64,000 nt of DNA, from contig NZ_CP114904.1 in the NCBI RefSeq assembly GCF_027497215.1, positions 1 through 64,000 on the forward strand, given 5' to 3'. The notes below the pieces were generated by a model that saw nothing but the letters and a program-made list of their open reading frames with translations, did not search any database and had not been told where the DNA came from. Positions 16,740 through 23,800 of this stretch are shown here, piece after piece. The DNA is from Micromonospora sp. WMMD812. Lineage in GTDB: Bacteria; Actinomycetota; Actinomycetes; Mycobacteriales; Micromonosporaceae. Position numbers and translations under genes: made by a program. Position 1 is the stretch's first letter; every line of letters starts with the position of its first letter.

Positions 16740-17343
16740 CGAGCAAGCCTCCCAAAGGTTCCTTCACAGCAGAACGGGGACTCCCTTCAGGGCAGGGGTC
16801 CCCGCCTACAACCTTCGCCGTTACCGGCCAGTAGGGAAACCGTGGGACCCGCCACCTGAGGCGGGGGAATGTTGTGGACTCCCGACCAACGTCGGACGAC
16901 GTCCACACGCCGGCCGTGACCCGGGTCACGGCGGCCGGCCCCCGAGCGCCCCGGTGAGGGTGCCCGAACGGACCCCGACCCGCCGGTCACCGCTGCGGGC
17001 CGCCGGCGACCGCGAAGGGTAGCCGAACGGAAGCGGCGTGTCAGCGCCGGCGGCGTGGTGGGCCGCCGGCGCCGCGCCGTCCACTCCGGTGCGTGTCACC
17101 GCCACTTCCCGACGGCCCGGGCCGCGTGCCCGGCCCGGCTCGGGTCGCGTCGACCGTCACGAATGTCCGCTGTACGGCGCCGCGTCCTGCACGTGTCGGA
17201 AACCACGCGGGTCTATCTGCCGACATCTGCACGGTGACCGCGGAACCGGCCGGCTCCTAGATTCGGCATCGGGTGTGATCATGCGCCGCCACCGGCTCCG
17301 ATCGCCCCGCCCCTTTGAGCCCCCCGACCTGAGAGGTGACTCG
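16740..17343. other. 604-bp intergenic region with structured segments
   Basis: No credible gene lies here. Nested inverted repeats occur near 16776-16805 (GGGGAC...CCC-TTCA-GGG...GTCCCC) and near 16850-16870 (CCCGCC-ACCTGA-GGCGGG, then GGAATGTTG). A long GC hairpin follows at 17044-17072. The first two could be the leader RNA of the carboxylase gene or a remnant of a small mobile element. Upstream of the M6 protease, CGGAAC-N17-CGGCA (17241-17268) looks like a generic ECF-type promoter. Confidence 0.45.
17044..17072. terminator. Orphan 11-bp hairpin
   Basis: GCGCCGGCGGC and GCCGCCGGCGC pair perfectly around a 7-nt loop. No annotated gene ends into it, so it could terminate an unannotated transcript from the 16.8-17.0 kb structured region, or it may simply reflect GC-rich sequence. 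Confidence 0.4.
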
Positions 17344-19407
17344 ATGCACCTTCTGTCCACCAGGCGCGCGGCGTGGCGTTCGGTGCTGGCCGCCGCGATC
17401 GTGACCGTCCTGGTCACGACCGGCTCCACCGGGCAGGCCACCGCCGCACCGGGCCACTCCCACCCACCGGACGGTCCCGCCCCGTTCCAGGTGCTCGATC
17501 CCCAGAACTGGCAGAACCCCGACACGATGACCTGGGACGACTACGTCCGGGTGCCCAACAAGAACTGGGCCGACCCCACCGTGCGCGGATCGATCCGCAA
17601 CTTCAAGATCGCGCTGGTCACCCTCGACTATCCGGACCAGCCGTTCGTCATCACCCAGCCGGCGGGCTCGACGGTGTTCGGCAACCCGCAGGCCACGGCC
17701 GCCAACGTGCCGCGGAACCAGGTCGCGCCGTTCTACACCGACTTCCTCAACAAGCCGGGCGGGCTGAACCGGGGACACACCCTGCACGAGTACTGGATGC
17801 AGGACTCCAACGGCCGGTACGGCGTGGACCTCACCGGCTTCGGCCCGTACGAGATGCCGTCGAAGTCGTACCAGTACGGCATCGACAACGGCTTCAACCC
17901 CGGCGCCTGCCCGTCGGGGGACACGTGCGCGAAGAACATCCGTACCGACGGTCTGGGCGCCTGGCGCGCGGCGGTCGGCGAGGAGGTGGCGAACAGCTTC
18001 GAGCTGGTGTTCATCCTCTCCGCCGGCCAGGACGAGTCCTCCACCTGGCAGGAGTTCGGCCAGATGATGTTCCAGACCAAGGAGGACGTCCCGGACGCGT
18101 GGGGACCGCCGGACCCGAACCTGCCCAACTACGCGAAGACCCGGTACGTCGACTGGACGTCCTGGAAGGCGGCCGCCACCATCTGGCCGAACGCGGGCGG
18201 TGGCTCGTCGACCCAGGCGGAGAGCTCGGGCATGGGCGTGTACGCCCACGAGCTGAGCCACCTGCTGAGCATCGGGGACAACTACAACAACCCGTACGGC
18301 ACCCCGTTGCGGCGCGCGTACACGGGCATCTGGAGCATGATGTCGCGCGGCTCGTTCAACGGCCCGGGCGGCCCGCACACCCGCTGGCAGATCCCGCCGG
18401 TCAACGGCGGCTCCATGGGATCGCTGCACACCCTGCGGGACAAGATGAAGATCGGCCTGGTCGGTGAGGAGCACGTGCTGCGCCTGTCGCGCGAGGCGCT
18501 GGCCTCCTCGGGCCCGATCGTCGCCGACGTCACCGCCCGCGCGGTGGACGCCGGCCAGGGCGGACTGACCGGCTTCAACATCGCCATGGACGCCGACCGC
18601 TCGCCGGCGTGCGACACCAGCACCGACCTGCTCTGCGACGGCGGCCGGTTCAACAACTACACCCTCGAGGTCGTCGACCGGATGGGTGCGGACTCGTTCA
18701 CCCCGGACAGCGGCGTGCTGATCAGCAAGACCAAGAACACCGACAGCGCGCCGTTCCAGTGGATCGTGGACGCGAACCCGCAGGACATCGACATGGTGGA
18801 CTTCTACCAGCCGAACGGCACCGCGCAGAAGATCACCATGGGCGACTACCGGCAGCTGTCCGACGCGCTGTTCCACGCGGGCGCCAACTCCGGCAGCGAG
18901 TACGAGTACGTGGACGAGGCCAACCGGCTGCACTTCTACGTGCTCAACCTGCGCCGGGACCGCAAGGGCGTACTGTCGTACACGGTGGCGGTCCGGTCGC
19001 TGGACGGCGCCGGGCCGAGCGCGCACGGCGTGAAGCTGTCCAAGGGTCACCTGGTCACCCGGGGCAAGCCGAGCGGCAAGGGGGCGACCTGCACCTTCGA
19101 CCTGACCAACACCGGGAGGTACGTGGCCGGCGGGCAGCCGCACCCGGAGGACGCCGCCAGGTACCTGAAGTCCGACGTGTACCGGCTCTCGGCGAGCGTC
19201 GCCGGCAAGGGCTGGCAGGTGGAGCTGCCCAACGAGCTGGCCACGGCCACGTTCGGAGGCAAGACCTCGGTCAACGTCTCGGTGGGCGCCAGCCGGCAGG
19301 CGACCGCGACCACCCTGGTCACGCTCACCGCCACCTCGGAGAGCGACCCGAGCAAGACCGTGACCAGCCAGTGCCGGGTCGAACGACCTCGGGCGCAGCT
19401 CGGCTGA
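17344..19407 (+). CDS. Secreted M6-family (immune inhibitor A-like) metalloprotease
   Basis: The 687-residue precursor has a signal peptide ending GQATAAPG (about residue 35). The zinc-binding motif HELSH is at His302-His306 (AHELSHLLSIGDNYNNP), with a Met-turn-like SMMSRG further on, as in M6 metalloproteases. The last ~150 residues form a beta-rich domain (HGVKLSKGHLVTRG to the C-terminus), probably for substrate or wall binding. ATG 17344 has GAGAGGTGA just upstream; the frame is open further left but without coding character. It likely degrades extracellular protein. A hairpin terminator follows directly. Confidence 0.85.
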   Translation: MHLLSTRRAAWRSVLAAAIVTVLVTTGSTGQATAAPGHSHPPDGPAPFQVLDPQNWQNPDTMTWDDYVRVPNKNWADPTVRGSIRNFKIALVTLDYPDQPFVITQPAGSTVFGNPQATAANVPRNQVAPFYTDFLNKPGGLNRGHTLHEYWMQDSNGRYGVDLTGFGPYEMPSKSYQYGIDNGFNPGACPSGDTCAKNIRTDGLGAWRAAVGEEVANSFELVFILSAGQDESSTWQEFGQMMFQTKEDVPDAWGPPDPNLPNYAKTRYVDWTSWKAAATIWPNAGGGSSTQAESSGMGVYAHELSHLLSIGDNYNNPYGTPLRRAYTGIWSMMSRGSFNGPGGPHTRWQIPPVNGGSMGSLHTLRDKMKIGLVGEEHVLRLSREALASSGPIVADVTARAVDAGQGGLTGFNIAMDADRSPACDTSTDLLCDGGRFNNYTLEVVDRMGADSFTPDSGVLISKTKNTDSAPFQWIVDANPQDIDMVDFYQPNGTAQKITMGDYRQLSDALFHAGANSGSEYEYVDEANRLHFYVLNLRRDRKGVLSYTVAVRSLDGAGPSAHGVKLSKGHLVTRGKPSGKGATCTFDLTNTGRYVAGGQPHPEDAARYLKSDVYRLSASVAGKGWQVELPNELATATFGGKTSVNVSVGASRQATATTLVTLTATSESDPSKTVTSQCRVERPRAQLG

Positions 19408-19417
19408 CCCACGGCGT

Positions 19418-19452
19418 GGCCCGGGGTGGTGGTCTGACCACCGCCCCGGGCC
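19418..19452 (+). terminator. Long hairpin after the M6 protease gene
   Basis: GGCCCGGGGTGGTGGTC and GACCACCGCCCCGGGCC pair over 17 positions with one G-U wobble, 11 bp past the stop. It separates the protease from the lipoprotein gene. Confidence 0.65.
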
Positions 19453-19479
19453 GTCACTCCGAACCCCCTGGGAGGACAG

Positions 19480-19911
19480 ATGCGGCGCCTGCTGGCAGCG
19501 CTGGTGCTGCCGTCGCTGCTCACCGGCGCGCTGACCGCGTGCGACGACGGCGAGGAGGCCGGTTCGGCGATGACCGTGCGCGTGCTCGTCCGGGACATCA
19601 ACATCCGGCCGGAGGGGGTCGAGTGCGCCGGGACCGGCCCCTACACCCACTTCCACAACCGCGCGCCGTTCCAGGTGATCGACCCTGCCGGCCGGACCCT
19701 CGCCGAGGGCGCGCTGCCGCCGGGCACCTCCGTGGCGACCTTCGAGGAGGACCTGGAGGTGGCGCGCGTGCCGACGTACTGCGAGTTCGCCGTGCCCGTC
19801 ACGGTGGCCGCCCGCGACGCCTACCGGCTGGTGGTCGACGGCCGCCCGCCGATCGCCCTCACCTTGAACGACAGCGAGGGACCGGCCCTGGTCGCGGTGG
19901 TGCCGTCATGA
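19480..19911 (+). CDS. Small secreted lipoprotein, unknown function
   Basis: The 143-residue protein has a lipoprotein signal with Cys21 after TGALTA. The mature domain of ~120 residues is beta-rich with two further cysteines (VECAGTGPYTHFHNRA and VPTYCEFAVPV) that could form a disulfide. A good ribosome-binding site (GGGAGG) precedes ATG 19480. It overlaps the thioredoxin-like gene by 4 bp (ATGA), so the two are co-translated, and the partner may keep its cysteines reduced or paired. I do not recognise the family. Confidence 0.75.
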   Translation: MRRLLAALVLPSLLTGALTACDDGEEAGSAMTVRVLVRDINIRPEGVECAGTGPYTHFHNRAPFQVIDPAGRTLAEGALPPGTSVATFEEDLEVARVPTYCEFAVPVTVAARDAYRLVVDGRPPIALTLNDSEGPALVAVVPS

Positions 19912-20507
19912 CCCGGGGCTACGCCGTCCGCCTGGCCGCCGCCGCGCTGGCGCTGGTCGGCGCGCTCGCCGCCGCCGGCTGCACGGACGGCGACGGTACG
20001 CCGCCGCCGCAGCAGCCGCTCGCGGGTGGGGCCTCGGCGCTGCCCGGCCCGGTGCCGGCGGGGCTCGCGCTGCGCCCGGCCCCGTCCGGGGTCCCCGGCG
20101 CGCCGGCGGTCACCGGCCCGCTCACCGACGGCAGCCGGATCGCCTTCGCCGACCTCTGGGCCGACCGGCCGGTCGTGCTGGTCTTCGTCAGCTCGTGGTG
20201 CACCGTGTGCGCCCAGCGACAGGACGCCCTGAGCGAGCTGGCCCGTACCCACCGGGACAAGGTCGTGTTCGTCGGTGTGGCCACCGAGGACAAACCGGAG
20301 GATCTGCAGCGGTACCTGCGCGAGCACCGGGTGGAGTACCCGGTCGTGCTCGACGACGACGGCGCGATCTGGCGGTCCTACGCGGTCCGCGAGCCACCGG
20401 CCGTCGTGGTGATCGCCAAGGGCGGCGCGCTGCTGCGGGGCTGGCCCGGCGGAGTGGACGCGACCACCCTCGACAGCAGGCTGCGCGAGTTGGTGCTCGC
20501 TCCGTAG
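19908..20507 (+). CDS. TlpA/ResA-like membrane-anchored thioredoxin lipoprotein
   Basis: The 199-residue protein has a lipoprotein signal (lipobox AAGC, about Cys25), a proline/alanine-rich spacer and a thioredoxin fold. The active site is Cys98-X2-Cys101 (SSWCTVCAQRQ). Also typical are VVFVGVATEDKPEDLQRYL and the cis-Pro-type segment REPPAVVVIAKGG of TlpA proteins. It would work outside the membrane as a disulfide reductase or in cytochrome maturation. ATG 19908 is fixed by the overlap with the lipoprotein gene. Confidence 0.85.
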   Translation: MTRGYAVRLAAAALALVGALAAAGCTDGDGTPPPQQPLAGGASALPGPVPAGLALRPAPSGVPGAPAVTGPLTDGSRIAFADLWADRPVVLVFVSSWCTVCAQRQDALSELARTHRDKVVFVGVATEDKPEDLQRYLREHRVEYPVVLDDDGAIWRSYAVREPPAVVVIAKGGALLRGWPGGVDATTLDSRLRELVLAP

Positions 20508-20634
20508 GCGGCGGACCGTCCAGCCGCCGGGGCCGGCATGTTTCGCTCTGATCAACCCATTGACACGGCCGTGGTCTGCCCGGAACCATCAGCGACAGTT
20601 CACTGCCCCTGCCTTCGTAGGTCACGTGTCCGTA

Positions 20635-20648
20635 TGACAACGATGTCA
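20635..20648. promoter_or_regulatory. LacI-type operator upstream of the GH92 mannosidase
   Basis: TGACAACGATGTCA is an inverted repeat (TGACA-ACGA-TGTCA), one base away from the perfect TGACAACGTTGTCA form with the central CG typical of LacI-family operators. It sits 165 bp before the GH92 start. No LacI gene is in the window, so the regulator would be encoded elsewhere. Confidence 0.5.
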
Positions 20649-20670
20649 GGCCGGCTCCAAAGGAGAGTGC

Positions 20671-20730
20671 ATGGCCGAGACGACGTCAGCCCCCCGGAGC
20701 GCCTGGCCGGCACACTCACGCTCCTCGTGA
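20671..20730 (+). CDS. Possible 19-residue leader peptide
   Basis: ATG 20671 follows a near-ideal AAAGGAG, and the frame MAETTSAPRSAWPAHSRSS ends at TGA 20728-20730, 82 bp before the GH92 start. It could be a translated leader or chance. Composition gives no clue to function. Confidence 0.25.
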   Translation: MAETTSAPRSAWPAHSRSS

Positions 20731-20812
20731 TTGACCGACCGCAGTAACCACACCCTCTCCGCCCAACCGTTCGACGTACTCGACCCGGATCGAGTCGAAA
20801 GGCCCTGCCTCC

Positions 20813-23800
20813 ATGTCGTACCCCCACCTCGCGCGCCCCCTGTCCCTCCGGGCGCTCGCCGCGACAGTCGCGGTCGTGCTGCCGGCGGGGCTGCTGGCCG
20901 CCGCCCCCCTGGCGAGTGCCGCACCCCCCACCGCGCCCCCCGGCAACTTCAGCTCCTCGTTCGAGTCGGCCGACCCGCAGCCCGTCGCGAGCACCGTCGA
21001 GGTCGACGCGAGCGGTGAGCCGGTCCAGGCCAACCTGAGTGGATCGAGCCCCACCGGACTGCCCGGCAGCCTGCTCAGCCAGGTCAGCGCGGTGACCGCG
21101 AGCGCCGAGAACGCCCCGAACGAGACCGCCGCGAGCCTGCGGGACGGCAACCCCTCGTCCAAGTGGCTGGCGTTCAACCCGACCGGCTGGGTGACCTACC
21201 AGCTCGCCAAGCCGGCCGCCGTGGTGCGGTACGCGTTGACCTCCGCGAACGACGCCCCGACCCGTGACCCGAAGGACTTCACGCTGCAGGGGTCCACCGA
21301 CGGCAACACCTGGACCGACCTGGACACGCAGACCGGGCAGAGCTTCAGCGGGCGCTTCGTCACGAAGACCTACAGCTTCACCAACACGACGGCCTACGGC
21401 TACTACCGGCTGAACGTCACCGCCAACTCCGGTGACTCCCTGATCCAGCTTGCCGACTGGGACATCAGCGACGGCTCGGACGTCAAGCCGCCGGCCACCC
21501 CGATGGTCAGCGCCGTCGGCACCGGCCCCGTCAGTGGGTACAACATGAAGCCCCGGGCCGGATTCACCGGGCTGGCCTCGCTGCGCTACTCGGGCGGCGC
21601 CGTGGCCGACGGCCGCTCGTACGCGACCAACAAGCTGTTCGACGTCGACATCCCGGTCGGACCCAAGACCCGGCTGTCCTACACGATCTTCCCCGAGTTC
21701 ACCGGCCAGGATGCCCAGTACCCGTCCACCTACGCGGCCGTCGACCTGCACTTCACCGACGGCAGCTACCTCAGCCGCCGCGCGCCGCTGGACCAGCACG
21801 GCTACGCGCTGACCGCGGCCGGGCAGGGCGCGTCGAAGGTGCTCTACGCCGACCAGTGGAACGCGGTGCGGTCCGACATCGGCGCCGTCGCGAGCGGCAA
21901 GACGATCGACCGCATCCTGCTCGCCTACGACAACCCGCAGGCGACCGCCTCGACGCGTTTCCAGGGGTGGATCGACGACCTCACGATCACCGGCGTCGCG
22001 GCGCCGATCGACGGCTCCGTCCGGACCAACTACGTCGACACCCGGCGGGGGACCAACGCGTCCGGCTCGTTCTCGCGCGGCAACAACCTGCCGATCTCGG
22101 CGGTGCCGAACGGCTTCAACTTCTTCACGCCGGTCACCAACGCCACCTCGAACTCCTGGGAGTACGAGTACCAGCGGAGCAACAACGCGGAGAACCTGCC
22201 CACGCTGCAGGGACTGGCGATCTCCCACCAGCCCAGCCCGTGGATGGGTGACCGCAACCAGATGTCGGTCATGCCGGTGCCGGCCGGTGGATCCCTCAGC
22301 GGAGCGCCGAGTGGCCGGGCCCTCGCCTTCAGCCACGAGGACGAGATCGCGCGGCCGGACTTCTACCAGGTCACGCTGCAGAACGGCCTGATCGCGCAGA
22401 TGTCGCCCACCGACCACGGCGGGATCATGGCGTTCACCTTCCCGTCCGGGCAGGCCACCGGAAGCCTCGTGTTCCACAACGGCACGTTCGCCATCGGTAC
22501 GGACGCCACGTTCACCGGCTGGGTCGACAACGGCAGCGGCCTCTCGGCCGGTCGCAGTCGGATGTTCGTGTCCGGCACCTTCGACCGGGCGCCGACGGCG
22601 TCGGCCGTCGCGTCCGCCACCTTCGACACCAGCGGGAACCGGCAGGTGACGCTGCGCCTCGCGACGTCGTTCATCTCCGTCGACCAGGCCCGCAAGAACC
22701 TCGACCTGGAGGTCACCGGCAGGACCTTCGACCAGGTCCACGCGGCGGCCACCGCGGCGTGGGCGGACCGGCTCGGCCGGGTCGACGTCCAGGGTGCGAC
22801 CGAGACGCAGCTGGTGACGCTGTACTCGAACCTGTACCGGCTCAACCTGTACCCGAACTCGCAGTCGGAGAACACCGGGACCGCCAAGGCGCCGCGCTGG
22901 CAGTACGCGAGCCCGGTGTCGGAGCCGACCGGGGCGTCGACCCCCACCCACACCGGCGCGAAGATCGTCGATGGGCAGATCTACGTCAACAACGGCTTCT
23001 GGGACACCTACCGCACCGTGTGGCCCGCGTACTCCCTGCTGTATCCGGACGTCGCGGCCCGGATCGCGGACGGGTTCGTCCAGCAGTACCGCGACGGCGG
23101 GTGGATCGCCCGCTGGTCGTCGCCCGGCTACGCCGACCTGATGACCGGCACCAGCTCGGACGTGTCCGTGGCCCAGGCGTACCTGACCGGCGTCAAGCTC
23201 CCGGACCCGCTCGGCGCGTACGACGCGGCGGTCAAGAACGCGACCGTGGCGTCCGGGCGCAGCGAGGTCGGTCGCAAGGGCATCGAGACCTCCCTGTTCC
23301 TCGGATACACGCCGACCTCTACCGGTGAGTCGGTGTCCTGGGCGCTGGAAGGCTTCATCAACGACTACGGCATCGGCAACATGGCCGCGGCCCTGGCCAA
23401 GGACCCGGCCACCCCGAAGTCGGAGCATGACCGGCTCAAGGAGGAGTCGGAGTACTTCCTGCAGCGCGCCCGCAACTACGTCAACCTCTTCGACCCCGAG
23501 ACGAAGTTCTTCCAGGGACGCGACGCGGCCGGCACCTTCCTCGCCGGCGACCCGCTGGACTGGGGTGGCGTCTACACCGAGACCAACGGGTGGAACTTCG
23601 CGTTCACCGCGCAGCAGGACGGCCAGGGGCTGGCCAACCTGCACGGCGGGCAGAAGGCGCTGGAGCGGAAACTCGACGAGTTCTTCGCCACCCCGGAGAA
23701 CGCCGACCACCCGGGCGGGTACGGCGGCACGATCCACGAGATGCTCGAAGCGCGCGCGGTCCGGATGGGACAGCTCGGCATGAGCAACCAGCCGTCGCAC

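Larger units (their letters stand above)
20508..20812. other. 305-bp region upstream of the GH92 gene
   Basis: It contains a TTGACA hexamer at 20560-20565 without a clear -10, the LacI-type palindrome at 20635-20648 and a 19-codon open frame with a strong ribosome-binding site at 20671-20730. Nothing else stands out. Confidence 0.5.

Noticed and set aside
11397..16859. An open frame of about 1,820 codons on the plus strand opposite the acyl-CoA carboxylase gene
   Set aside because: It is a GC-skew shadow: the product is a low-complexity mix of Arg, Gly, His and Val with no domain, while the minus strand encodes a complete carboxylase.
17241..17268. CGGAAC-N17-CGGCA upstream of the M6 protease, similar to the ECF element
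   Set aside because: It has one mismatch in the -35 half and a different -10 half; it may be another ECF-type promoter but not the same one.
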